From Symbiodinium natans (Eukaryota; Sar; Dinophyceae; Suessiales; Symbiodiniaceae): DNA of 64,000 bases. Below, piece by piece: positions 33,466-44,117 of the stretch. The stretch covers positions 655,692 to 719,691 of the forward strand of contig CAJNDS010002301.1 in the NCBI GenBank assembly GCA_905221605.1, written 5' to 3'. The notes beneath the pieces were generated by a model that was given only the letters and a program-made list of their open reading frames with translations, searched no databases and had not been told where the DNA came from. Made by a program: the position numbers and the translations under genes. Each line of letters starts with the position of its first letter. Position 1 is the first letter of the stretch.

Positions 33466-35167
33466 CTTCGGGAACTCCCGTGGCTCCTCGTAGCTCTCAG
33501 TGAAGCGGCGCAGCTCCTGGCGATAAAGATCCGAAAGTTGCCCACCTAGTTAGAAGAGTCATTTGGGTTTTGGGTTTAGTGTTTAGGCAGCTTGTAACCA
33601 TCATTCTGTAGGGATTTGGGTTTTGGGTTTGGGCTTTAAGTACCCCAAAGGCCCTAACCCTAAACCCTATAAGCCGTACAATTGTCTTGGGATTTCAAGC
33701 GCATTGCGCTTGTATTGGAAATTACGTTCTGAAGCTCCTGTACTCGTCCGCTTCAGGCTGCGAAGGTTCGGCTCACTTGGGGTTGAGGGTTTAGGGTTGA
33801 GGGTTTATAGTGTTTAGGGTTCCAGGGGGTCAGGGTTCCGTACATTGAGGCTCTGGAGGGGTTTGGTGCATTCGGGGGCTTGAAGGGTTCGGGGTCGTGG
33901 GGTGTGTAAAAGGATGGTGAGGGTGTGGGGTAGTAGTCTATTTACCTTGGGGCGATTGGTCTTCCGAAGTTGCCGCCAGCAACTCCTAAACCCTAATCCC
34001 CAATCCCTAAACCCTAAACCCTAAACCCTAAACCCGAAACCAACGGCTGCGGAGTGGGAGCTTCGGGCTCGAGGGCTTCTGGACTTCGGATGTTGCGCTT
34101 GCTCGGGGGCCCATCTGGAATTTTTAGAGTCCTTCCTAGCATGGCCCTCACAACTCTGATGCTCAAATCCTAAGCCCTAAACCCGATACCCTAAGCCCGA
34201 AACCCTGCTAAAGCACATCTTCATGAACATGGAGATCCCCGTCCCTAAGCCCTAAGCCCTAAACCCTAAACCGTAAGCCCTAAGCCCTAAACCCTAAACC
34301 CCATACCCTAAACCCTAAACTCCTAAACCTTCCCCCGGCCCACAGTCCGTAGGCATCCGTGTTGGTGTCTCGGGACGTGACAGGGACTCCTCCGGCTGGG
34401 GCACAGCACCCTAAAGCCTGAAGCCCTGGAGTTTCTCAGGTGCTAAACCCTAAACCCTAAACCCTAAACGCTAAACGCTAAACCCCAAACCCCAAACCCC
34501 AAACCCCAAACCCCAAACCCTAAACCTTAAGCCTTCAAGTTTGCAGGATTCCCGGTGTTAGGGCTCCATCCTCGGCATGTCGGGGTGGGGGTCTCCTGAA
34601 GGGTTTAGGGTCTAGGGCTTGGGGTTTAAACCCTAAACCCTAAATCCTAAACCCTAAACCCTACACCCGAAGCCTTTTGAAACTCTGCCACCCGCTTACA
34701 CCTGTGGAACCGTCCTCCCCACTCGCGACAGAGAGCCAGCCCAGCCACACCTGTTTAGGGTTTAGGGTTTAAGGGCTTAAGGGCTTAAGGGTTTAGGGTT
34801 TAGGGTTTAGGGTTTAGGGTTTAGGGTTTAGGGTTTAGGGTTTAGGGTTTAGGGTTTAGCTGCGTTTAGGGTTTTAGGGTTTTAGGGTTTTGGGGTTGTA
34901 GGGTTTAGGGTTTAGGGTTTAGGGTTCAGGAGCTTTCGGCAGCAGGTTGCTTGCTGGAGCACCAAAAGCCGGGTGAGGCTCCAAGAATGCCCGAAACCCT
35001 AAACCCTAAACCCTAAACCCTAAACCCTAAACCCTAAACCCTAAACCCTAAACCCTAAACCCTAAACCTGAGGCTCCCATGCCCACACGCTGCAGCACCC
35101 GAATCCCCGACAGGGGCCTGCTGGAGCTGGAACAGGAGATGCGAGGTACTACCCAGCTCGTCGAAGC
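33466..35167 (-). CDS. Gene F: nine-exon chain with telomere-repeat introns
   Basis: Exons: 35068-35167, 34674-34750, 34533-34595, 34329-34410, 34204-34244, 34041-34161, 33946-33985, 33675-33775, 33466-33545. Phases join throughout. Readable parts: FDELGSTSHLLFQLQQAPVG; AVPQPEESLSRPETPTRMPT; GISMFMKMCFSR; SCEGHARKDSKNSRWAPEQA then PKSRSPRARSS; EPNLRSLKRTSTGASERNFQ then YKRNALEIPRQLY; QLSDLYRQELRRFTESYEEP. Introns are 42 to about 317 nt; those of 42, 55, 78 and 84 nt are almost pure telomere-type repeat yet start GT or GC and end AG. The first two exons have two phase-consistent frames; in the other, exon 2 ends CAG|GTGTAAG. A Ser/Arg-rich middle suggests disorder. Unknown family. Best evidence in the window for the intron rule. 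Confidence 0.7.
34753..34945 (+). repeat. TTTAGGG arm of a gene F intron
   Basis: Reads as the CCCTAAA-type 3' arm on the coding strand and ends at acceptor CCTAAACAG|. It is paired with the inverted arm at 34993-35067 across a 47-bp loop. Confidence 0.9.
34993..35067 (-). repeat. CCCTAAA arm of a gene F intron
   Basis: Perfect array that begins, on the coding strand, exactly at donor TCAG|GTTTAGGG. Confidence 0.95.
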
Positions 35168-35480
35168 CTGGCAAAGATGTTTCACCATCGAACCCGATGA
35201 GGGGCTAAAGTTGGAGTCACCCTTGCAAGGAACTCTTTGGAGGCTACATGGGGGATATTTGCGGGCTACTTCGGTATAGACAAACAAAAATAAAATGTAT
35301 ATATATATAGAGAGAGAGGATTTAAGGTCTGTATGGGGTTATATGGAGTGGTAGGATCAAGGGTTCCCTTTCTCACCTCAACGCTTCACACAGCTCAGCC
35401 TAAGCGAACTCCACAACGCGTGCGTAAGATTGATATGGCACATGGATTACCCATTCTAAAAATGTCTAAACTGCCCAGTA

Positions 35481-35580
35481 CTAGGATGGCCCGTCAAACC
35501 CTCTGAAAAGAAGATTCCAGAATATGATCCTCCTAAACACAGCAGAGGAACATATGACATGTCCCAAGGGCCTACCTATA
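35481..35580. mobile_element. MITE family 4 copy
   Basis: CTAGGATGGCCCGTC ... CCCAAGGGCCTACCTA, about 100 bp, non-coding. Confidence 0.65.
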
Positions 35581-35906
35581 GAGTAGTGGTCTAGGGTTTA
35601 GGGCCCTACCCTACCACAATTCCTCTTAAGGTATATGAACCATCAGCCCTTGTAGCGACTCAGTTGGTCCCATCCCTAAACCCTAAACCCTAAACCCCAA
35701 GCCCTCAACCTAAATCCTAAACCCTATATTAGACAAAACGGAACAGGTCTCTTTGCCAGAGAACCATCGGACGGCATCTCCGGGCATGGCCAACCCTAAA
35801 CCCTAAACCCTATACCCTAAACCAACCCTAAACCCTAAACCCTAAACCCTAACCCTAAACCCTAATCCCTGAAGCCCTAAACCCCAAACCCTAAAGCCTT
35901 CCTCAC

Positions 35907-35937
35907 CGTGAGATGCCGGTGCGCCGTGGTCAGCCTC
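35907..35937 (-). CDS. 31-bp exon
   Basis: CTTGCCAG| acceptor and CACG|GTGAGG donor, both strong; the intron then runs into TTTAGGG-type repeat. The frame is not fixed (EADHGAPASH or RLTTAHRHLT). Confidence 0.45.
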
Positions 35938-36035
35938 CTGGCAAGCCGAGCATGCCCAGAGGGTGGGGCGCTCTGTTGGGAAATACTTGGACCTCCCTTC
36001 CATAAACCCTAAACCCTAAACCCTAAACCCTAAAC

Positions 36036-36166
36036 CCCTGTAAACCCTCAAGGTGCCTAGTTTCTGACGAGATGGGTACGTCGACAGAGACCCTTTGAAA
36101 AAGCTCGAGACTGCTGAAACCCAACGGAAAAACCCTCCAAACACCATGCCGAGCAAGGACGATGGG
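36036..36166 (-). CDS. exon, 43 codons
   Basis: AAAACAG| acceptor, PSSLLGMVFGGFFRWVSAVS then SFFKGSLSTYPSRQKLGTLR, donor AGGG|GTTTAGGG. A hydrophobic helix precedes a basic tail. Unknown protein. Confidence 0.55.
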
Positions 36167-36699
36167 CTGTTTTCAGAGTTTTGTATGTCAACACCGGCCA
36201 TCCACATTTTACACTAAAACTTGAGAACGCTGAAATCAGCCCCCAACCGGTATGCTTGCAGGGAATGAGTGGGCTTTCCATTACGGGTTGAAACGCCGAT
36301 ACAAGGGTCGGACGAATGACGAATCATATTCCTTATGGTCCCTTTGTAATTTTACAATAATTACCCGCAAGACCGCATTCTAATTATTCACGCCCCTAAA
36401 CCCTAAACCCTAAAACCTTAAGATCGCATTTTTGCACAAGGTAGACGACGCGGAATGAAAATGCCGTATTGGCTAGAAGTCACAACAAAAAGGTTGTACC
36501 CGCAGTATTGGGATCCTGACCACACCGCCCGCACCCGTACCCTAGGGCCCCTCTTTAAGTACTTGGAGATGGCCAGGGTCACTCGGGAGTCAGACAGCCA
36601 AGGGAGGGCGCCAAAGCGCGCAACAAAACAGCGCGCACGGCCCTGGCAAAAAAAAAACCTAAACCCTAAACCAGTAAGCTATTACTTAGTTCTGACAGC

Positions 36700-36743
36700 C
36701 TCGAGGTTGTTCATCACGCTTTCGGCGTGGTAGTCGTGGAAAC
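36700..36743 (-). CDS. exon
   Basis: CATGCAG| acceptor, FHDYHAESVMNNLE, then a GC donor (GAG|GCTGTC) or AVRTK-stop. The overlapping plus frame 36455-36733 is open but lacks this clean bracket. Confidence 0.5.
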
Positions 36744-37181
36744 CTGCATGGACGGCTGAGTTTGCTGTGAACCACCCCCACTCGTCAGCTACTCACTCCC
36801 CTCCGACGTTCAACAAACTGCCTGGTTTGAGTCTTCTAACCCCTAGACCCTAAGCGATAACCCTAAACCCTATAACCCTGAAACCTGAACCTTGACGCCG
36901 ACAAACCTTAGGTGCATGGCATGCCATTGCTCTTGGCCTACCCAGCAGATTCTGGGGAGGCCCTTACGCCAGGCTATGTGCTCTCGGGATACACCGAAGA
37001 CGTGTTTCATCATGAATCATAAAGGTTTGACGGCTTGACCTTCTAACCACGAGCCTGTAACAACAAAAACCCAAGCCGCGAACTCCAAAAATCACCTAAA
37101 CTCCAAAGTTTGTAAACGCAAACGCCTGCCTGAACCACTCAATTAACCCAGAAACTCGGTAAATGTTCACATCCCATTAGC

Positions 37182-37314
37182 CTCAACAATGGAAGTCGCT
37201 TCCTCCTGGCAGTTCGTTTTGGTGCAGCATGCGTGTATACAAGCGCCGGCCCGTAAAACGCAGCAGGCTCATAACTGTGTGCTGGGGACACTGAGCCACC
37301 TGTGTGCTCGACAG
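37182..37314 (-). CDS. exon, 43 codons
   Basis: GCGTCAG| acceptor beside TTTAGGG-type DNA, VEHTGGSVSPAHSYEPAAFY then GPALVYTHAAPKRTARRKRL, GC donor TTGAG|GCTAAT. Another minus frame (CPQHTVMSLLRFTGRRLYTR) is also open. Confidence 0.5.
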
Positions 37315-38395
37315 CTGACGCCAAACCCTAAACCCCAAAGCCCTAATCCGAACCGCCAAGCCCTCCACCGCCCAAACCTGATACTCAAAGTCTCACGAGA
37401 TGAGAAATGGAGCCGCTCGCGATTTGAGCTTCATCCCTAGGCCCCCGGTCCACCCAACCAAACCGTTATGTTTGAAGGAAGATCTAACCAATCTAACCCT
37501 TAACCTTGAACAAGTCACTGCGGCGCCTGAATACAGGTCCCAAAAAAAAAGCCCGGGCTTCAGTGTCGCATAGGTTTCACAGCGAATCAGGGTGCTAACT
37601 GCAGTTCCGTGGCTGTCAGCCTCACATTTGAAACCCTTGAGCCATCGAATGTCTCAATCCCAGGACCCACGTCCGAAATCCGAAGTCACCAAGAAAAGTC
37701 CGACACCAAGGGTTTAGGATTTAAGTAGGGCTTAGGTGCTTATGGTTTAGGGTCACTAAGCCCCCACAAGTGTAGTTTGTTTGCTTCAGGGAGGGCGGGG
37801 TACCCAATGACCTAATGGCCCATTTCTACTACCAGTACCAGTACCACCGTAAGGTGTTCAGAGAATGAAGTCCCCCCCCCCCCCTCCCCGCCTCAACCCT
37901 AAACCCTCAAACAAACCAAAAAAGCTACAACCCGGGGTCCAGCTTGCCTGGGTCTCAGGACGAAGGGCTTAGATGGCTCCTGCTGCTAAACTCCTGCTTT
38001 GCCCGCTTCCTTTGAGAAAACGCAAGGTCATCCTGTTTAGGGTTTTTGTGGCTTAGGGTTTAGGGGGTCAGACTTTGGATTTGGGTTATGCTATCCTATG
38101 CTATCCCCAAACATCCCTAAGCCCTAAACCCCAAACACTAAACCCTAAACCCCAAACATCCCTAAACCCTAAACCCCAAACACTAAACCCTAAACCCTAT
38201 ACCCTAAACCCCAAACCCCAAACCCTAAACCGTGGTTAAGCGCTACAAGATCTGCGATCCAGCCTTCTTGCGAGTTGGTAGGTTGGTGCGTCGCCGTGGA
38301 CTGCAGAAGAGGTGGATTGGGTGGTTTAGGGTTTAGGGTTTAGGGTTTATGGTTCCAGGGGAGGGTTCTGCTCTACCTCGGAGCCTCATACTTAT
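37315..38395. other. spacer with degenerate repeats
   Basis: Telomere-like runs at 38110-38235. 38264-38300 on the minus strand could be a small exon (PRRRTNLPTRKK, GC donor); the plus strand offers KRYKICDPAFLRVGRLVRRR. 37870-37885 is a C run. No secure gene. Confidence 0.4.
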
Positions 38396-38815
38396 AGGGT
38401 ACGATAGGGGCCTTAAGAATTGGAATAGGGTTTTGCGGGTGATTATAGTATACTTACAAAGGGACTAATCCCTTCACCTTTTATTAAAGACCCCCCTAAT
38501 ACTAAAAACACTTTCCGGAAAATCCTGCCGAAACCGACCCCGCCTTCTAAACCCTATTCCGAATTAGGGGGGGGGGGGGTTCAGGGCACCCAAAACCCGC
38601 CAGCCAACCAACATCCTAAAGCTTCCTCCCTCTCTCCCCAGCCTAGACCCTAAACCCTTTGGACCCCAAACATGGCATCTGGATAAAAACCTCCCCCTAA
38701 TAATAAAAACACATTTCGAATTTCTATTGGGGGGGGGGGGGGGACCCCGTTTAATATTAGGGGGAAGGGATTATAAGGGAATACTATTACTATGAGTGCT
38801 TATTCCGACCCCTAC
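38395..38815. mobile_element. composite of several short elements
   Basis: Contains a split family 2 copy (GAATAGGGTTTTG at 38430 and TTCCGACCCCTACTATG near 38810), pieces shared with 24170-24350 (TTTCCGGAAA, CCCTATTCCGAATT) and the inverted pair CCCCCTAATAATAAA / TTTAATATTAGGGGG (38690-38765) around a G run. This looks like nested insertions. Confidence 0.55.
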
Positions 38816-38938
38816 TATGTTACGACCAAAAGGTGGAATCAATTAGAGAATGCCCAGGTGGAGTTCGCATCACGGCTATTTGGCTTACATCGTTGAGCTT
38901 CAAGACTTGAGGACGAAGTAGGGGTTGGGTTTCAGGGT

Positions 38939-39060
38939 TCAGGGGAAGGCGGGGAAGGGGTCTGCATTAGGAAGCGGTCCGCATCTTCATCTGTGTTCCG
39001 GCTCTCTCCAGAGTCTTCAACAATGCTTAAGTTCGGGCTCTTCCCCCATCCAAAGCATCG
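38939..39060 (-). CDS. C-terminal exon ending in a stop
   Basis: Frame SPNLSIVEDSGESRNTDEDA then DRFLMQTPSPPSPEP and TGA (38939-38941). Acidic, then proline-rich, as in a disordered tail. The acceptor is probably CTTAAG| near 39018 or further upstream. Confidence 0.45.
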
Positions 39061-39223
39061 GATGAAGGGTCAGCCCAAGCCCGAATGGCTCTTTCCCACC
39101 CCATAACAGGATTCGGGTTTGGGGTTTAGGGTTTTAGGGTGTTTTAGGGTTCATGGTACGGCTGGAAGGGACTTTGTTGCTGGTGCTGGTACAGGATCCC
39201 TTAGGGGATATCTTGTGAAGGAC

Positions 39224-39298
39224 CTGCATCCCGGAAAACCAGCCGGGAGTTGATCTTCAGATCCCCAAGCTGCTGCAGGCCAAATTGACCCGTCCCGG
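39224..39298 (-). CDS. exon, 24 codons
   Basis: CCCTACAG| acceptor at the end of a telomere-type run, GTGQFGLQQLGDLKINSRLV FRDA, donor GCAG|GTCCTTC. Confidence 0.55.
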
Positions 39299-39678
39299 CT
39301 GTAGGGTTTAGGGTATAGGGTTTAGGGTTTAGGGTTTGGGGTTTAGGGTTTAGGGTTTAGGGTTTAGGTTTAGGGCAATCCGTTGCATCCTCCAGTCAGC
39401 ACCGACGCCTCAAACCAAACCCTGCCAAACCCACGTGCAAACCCACGTTCAAACCAACACCCAAAGTACTAAACCCGATTTGCATCTTCGATTAACCCTC
39501 ACCCTAAACCTTAAACCCCAGATCCAGAACCTGAAGCCCAAGTTACACCTTCAATCAACCCGGACACCCTAGAGACCCTAAACTCTAAGCCCCAAACCTG
39601 GGCCTAGACCCTAAACCCTGACCCTAAACCCTAAGCCCTAAACCCCAAACCCTAAACCCTAAACCCTAAACCCTAAAC

Positions 39679-39769
39679 CTCCAGGACGCCTTGCTCTTCT
39701 GCGCCAGGGGCAGGGTGGACTTGCGGTCGTCGTCCAGCTCCAGCCAGGGAAAGGTGCGAGTCATGGAGC
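39679..39769 (-). CDS. exon, 29 codons
   Basis: TTGAGCAG| acceptor, MTRTFPWLELDDDRKSTLPL then AQKSKASW, donor TGGAG|GTTTAGGG directly into a CCCTAAA array (coding-strand TTTAGGG). A clean example of the donor rule. Confidence 0.6.
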
Positions 39770-39796
39770 CTGCTCAAAGGGAACTTTTCGAGGGTT

Positions 39797-39890
39797 GTTT
39801 AGGGTTTAGGGTTTAGGGTTTAGGGTTTGGGGTTTGGGGTTTGGGGTTTGGGGTTTGGGGTTTGGGGTTTGGGGTTTAGGGTTTAGGGTT
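39797..39890 (+). repeat. TTTAGGG/TTTGGGG array
   Basis: Block of TTTGGGG units flanked by TTTAGGG, on the acceptor side of the exon at 39679. Confidence 0.95.
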
Positions 39891-40123
39891 CGGTCAGGGT
39901 TTAAGGCTTGGGATTTAGGAGGTTTAGGGTCAGGGTTTGGGGTTCCGGGATCAGCGTTCATAAACGGGAGTCGCTGTATGATCGGGGGATGTATAGGCGG
40001 GTGGGGTGGGGGTATCAGGGATCAGGACATGCGCGTTGAACTAGGTTTTTCAAGGGGATGGAGGGCTGTAGGTGTTAGGGTACAGAGGGTGATGGGGCTT
40101 TAGGGATGTAGGGGGTCCAGTGT

Positions 40124-43100
40124 TCAGAGGCTGTCCGTGTGGCGACCACGAAATGTCTGAGGATTACTTCGACATCTTTGCATTGAGCCCTGACAAAAGG
40201 GCTTGGCCCTGTTGATCATGGTACAATGTAACGAAGATCTATCCTTCACTTGACTCACTTGAGCAAGGTAAGAAATCTCAGAGGTAGCCCCGTCATCTAA
40301 AGACGAGAAGCAACAGGGCGAAGTCCTAAAACTCAACCAAACAAGAGCCCTAAACCCTAAACCCCAAACCCCAAACCAGGAGGCTCTTCGGCCCTTCGGC
40401 CTATGTCCGTGGCCGCGAGCACCAGCAAGCAAAGCAGCCGATCCACCTGTCACACTTATGCTGTTTCGCTTCTCCTGAGACTAAAATAGCACGCATGTCC
40501 CACATCTCTCAAACCCTATAAACCCTAAAGTCCCACGTCTCTCAAATTCTAACCCCGAAACCCTAAACCCGAAAACCCTAAACCCTAAACCCCAAGACCG
40601 GAGAACGCCCTATGAAGCCGGTCTGGGTTGAGTCTAAACCCAAGGGGGCATTTCCCAAGATAGGGGTGCTATCTCATTCCTCATATACCCCCCTTTTCTC
40701 ATACTACAATCCCTATAAACCCTAAATCCTAAACCCTAAACCCCAAACCCTAAAACCCTACTTTCGGAAACCTTCAAGTGTCCCGAGGACCACCGACTGC
40801 GTCGAGCCGACCTCCTCCCGCTGCTTCAGCGTCAGCGCCCGACAGAAGAGCACAGAGACCAGCAAGGAGCACAGGAAGCCTGAAAGGCAGGCTTAGGGTT
40901 TAGGGTTTAGGGTTTAGGGTTTGGGGTTTAGGGTTTAGGGCTAAGGTTCTAGGGTGCAGTGGGATTGGCCAAGGAGATTGCTTAAGCAAGAGGTGAATTA
41001 AGTCGGCAGGTAGAATCGAAGTGGGGGGCATTGGAGGACTTGGTCCAGGGAACGCCCGCGCTTGTTCGCCGCATCCGGGTAGGATTGCTGCGCCACCTGC
41101 GCAGGTTGCGAAGACCATGCGGATTTGGGGAGAGCTCCGGAACCTGCTGAAAACCTGTAAACCCTGTACCCTGGAACTCCTGAGGGGTGGATACCATCTC
41201 AGCTGCAAAAGGCCTCGAGGATTCAGCGTGCGCAGAGCCGATGGACGGGCATTCTCAGGGTTTGGCCGGGGTTTTAGGGTTTGAAGGTTTAGCGTCTAGG
41301 GCAACTCTAAGCCTTAAATCCTATTAAAGCTCAAAACGCTTCATGCATCGACTGAAAGCTTTGTCAAGCGATGAAGTCTCAGATAGCTGGGGTCTTTTTT
41401 CGGGTTTAGGGTCTTAGGGTTTTAGGCAGGGGTGGGGCGGTGGGCTTGTAGGGAACTCTAAAGGTTTCAGAGGGCTTTGAGGTGGCAGTGAAGTGAAGCA
41501 AGTGGTCGCCTGCTCGCCCATCTGCTTCATGATCATAAAGCCTGAGAGGGTGTGGGAGATTCTTCCCTGCACCGGTTAATTCTGCACTCTAAGCCGTACC
41601 AACAAGGGGCTCTTCATCTGTGGAGAGCGGGGCTTACATGTCGTAAACTCCATCCTTTTCGGGTGTGACCATTTTCGGAAAAATGAAGCTAACTTCTTCT
41701 TGTCCCACCAGTCACCACAACCCTACCCCTGAAGGTTAGTTACCGATTCTCCACAACTGCTCCTCCTGACCTGCTTCGCTGGTGATTGCGGCTGGGTGGC
41801 ACAGTAGGGCTTGTCCGAGCCGTGCGATGTCATTGGTGTGGAGGTGAATGTGCACGGGCTTCGGCCTTTCAATGTGATGGAAGCCCTGGAGCTCAAAACG
41901 CCCCCTAAAGCATATATACTCTAAGCTACTGTGGGGTTATGAGGTACCTCATTGCCTAATCCCGGACAAAAAACGACTTAAGGTGATGCTGGGGCCTTTC
42001 GTTAATGGGGATTGAACGTAACGCAGGGAGGGCACGGGCGCCAAAGCATTTCCCATTCTTTGTAATATCAAGGGTTCTTAACTAGCATGCGAGGTGACGA
42101 ACTCTGCACATGTGCCGCAGTTCCACGAGCGAAGCCACTCTCTCTCTCTCTCTGTCTCTCTCGCTCTCCCTCTCTTGATATCTATAGACATCTTCTCCCT
42201 TATGCTAACAGTCCTTAATTTGGGTTATGATACCCCCTGTGATAGTCCCTATTCAGGACTACTATTCAGGGGGAACATAATCTATAGACATTGATCCTTG
42301 CCTTTGTCTTCATAGCACCTCGACCCACCTCGCCCACACCCAAGGAGTGAAGAGCGGAGGCGGCCGGCAGAGGCCTCTAACCACAGAATCCTGGGTTGGC
42401 CTTTAAACCCTAAAACAAATACTAGTATTTAGGGTTTCTTATAAACCCAAATAAGGAAAAAATAGGGTTTAGGGTTTAGGGTTTAGGGTACCTAGCATCG
42501 TACTACACCCGATCCCCATCGCGCTCCCCATTGCGATCTCTCTTCTGTCTGGGGTCGCCCAAGTCTTCTGAACCGCCAAACTTCAACCCCTAAACCCTAA
42601 ACCCTAAACCCGAAACCCTAAGCCCTAAACCCTAAACCTCTCATCCCAGCTCGGCCTGTACTTCCAGTGGAGGCACTCCGCGTTCAGGTGCGCGAAGGAC
42701 GTGGAGCGCGCGGCGAGGTTGGAGAGAGTGGCCATGATGTCGAGGACCTGGCGCTTTAAACACCTTTTTCACAACATCTGCCGGTTTAGGGTTTGGGGCC
42801 AGGAGCCAGCCTTTCCTCGTATAAGGGGCGCTGCTTCGGGACCCGCTTAAATGTCCTGGCCCCCTGCCCGGGGTTCTGGATTTCGATATTCCGCCCTCTT
42901 GGGTTAGGGCCAAGCCCTTGAAACCTTAAGCCCTGTGGGCTTGGGATTCTAAAACCCTTGCCCTCTTAGGGTTTAGGGTTTAGGGTTTAGACCGACATCC
43001 CTTCCAAGCCGGGGGTTCCCCAAACCTTCAGCCAACCCGCGATGCAAATACCGTTGAAAAAGAGTGCAACAACCAGCTTCGATTGTTCAGGCAGGTAGAA

Positions 43101-43325
43101 CATCGAACCCTTCAACTGCGCCTGGAACAACGAGCCCTATGGAGGCCTCGCATCCCAAACACCAAGTCCCGAAGTTACAAGATCTTAGGGGATTAGGGGG
43201 CATACCAAAGGGGATTAGGGGCTTCAGGGACTGGGATTTGGGGGGATTAGGCAGTGAGGGTGTGCTATGATGCCCGAGCTACGGTGCGCGAGCCCAGGAA
43301 AAGCAGCTCCAGCGGACGGTGGCTC
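40124..43325 (-). CDS. Gene B: multi-pass membrane protein, 12 exons with stop
   Basis: Exons: 43283-43325, 43026-43121, 42638-42747, 42492-42580, 42340-42374, 41744-41885, 41510-41541, 41097-41253, 40772-40879, 40591-40622, 40377-40446, 40124-40296. All phases join to a TGA at 40124, giving 361 codons plus stop; the 5' end is missing. Hydrophobic segments: KLVVALFFNGICIAGWLK; IRMVFATCAGFLCSLLVSVL; VDRLLCLLVLAATDIG. Other parts: FAHLNAECLHWKYRPSWDE; RPKPVHIHLHTNDIARLGQA; TLKQREEVGSTQSVV; tail QRCRSNPQTFRGRHTDSL. Five donors are |GTTTAGGG or |GTTTGGGG or close variants. A MITE family 1 copy and a CT microsatellite sit in the intron 41886-42339. Probably a membrane protein of unknown family. 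Small exons (35, 32, 32 bp) are the weakest calls. Confidence 0.65.
42189..42278. mobile_element. MITE family 1 copy inside a gene B intron
   Basis: ACATCTTCTCCCTTATGCTA ... CAGGGGGAACATA with inner arms GCTAACAGTCCTTAAT / ATTCAGGACT. A (CT)n run (42138-42175) lies just left. Confidence 0.65.
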
Positions 43326-43928
43326 CTAGGGACATGTATGTTTCCCTAAACCCTAAACCCAAGACCCTAAACCCTAAACCCCAAACCCTAAACCCCAAAC
43401 CCTAAACCTAGTGTTGAGGGTTTGGTGTTTCTAGAGCAATAGGTGCCGGGGGGGGGAAGGGGGGAAGATGGCTCTACATTCAGAGTCGCTACACCCTCGT
43501 CCCTCTAAACCCTAGACTAAACCCTAAACCCTACGAAAGGGAGGGGGGTGCGGTGGGGGGGGAGGGGCTGTCTCGAGAACTTTCAGAGATGAGATCCCTT
43601 ACAAAGAACATGGAGGGAGGTTGCTTTAAGGGCTTCCAGTCTTCGGGGATCAACTCGTCAGGATTCGGGATTCTGTGCCTTCAGGGTGGCAGGTCTTCTG
43701 AAGGGCTCTGTAGGGTTTAGGGTCTGGGGGCTTGTGCTTTGGGTGTAGCGACTCGGGCATCAGACCTTTTGGGTTGTAGGACGACGGCCCACTGATCTAT
43801 ACTTGTTTCTCGAAGATGGGCCAAGTAGACATTGAATGGCTGTTCTTATGATCTGAAGCGCCCTAATTAACCCTAAACCACAAAGCCTAAACCCAAAACC
43901 CTCAACCCCACACCCTAAACCTTAAACC

Positions 43929-44039
43929 CTAAGCCCTGCACCCTCAACCCTAAACCCTAAACCCTAAACCCTAAACCCTAAACCCTAAACCCTAAACCCT
44001 AAACCCTAAACCCTAAACCCTAAACCCTAAACCCTAAAC
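43929..44039 (-). repeat. CCCTAAA array
   Basis: About 15 near-perfect units, starting on the coding strand exactly at the donor of the exon at 44040. Confidence 0.95.
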
Positions 44040-44117
44040 CCTGCCCAGTGGCTGTGACGACCCCGTCGTGGGCATGCGGCTGAAGAGCGCAAGATCAGGG
44101 ATGCCGGCCGTCAGATC
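44040..44117 (-). CDS. exon, 26 whole codons
   Basis: CTTCAAG| acceptor, DLTAGIPDLALFSRMPTTGS then SQPLGR, donor CAGG|GTTTAGGG. CCCTAAA array on the left, TTTAGGG array on the right. Confidence 0.55.

Noticed and set aside
43030-43192. Plus-strand coiled-coil frame (CNNQLRLFRQVEHRTLQLRL).
   Set aside because: The minus strand over the same bases gives a better bracketed exon (YLPEQSKLVVALFFNGICIA) that joins gene B in phase; the plus frame is taken as its antisense.
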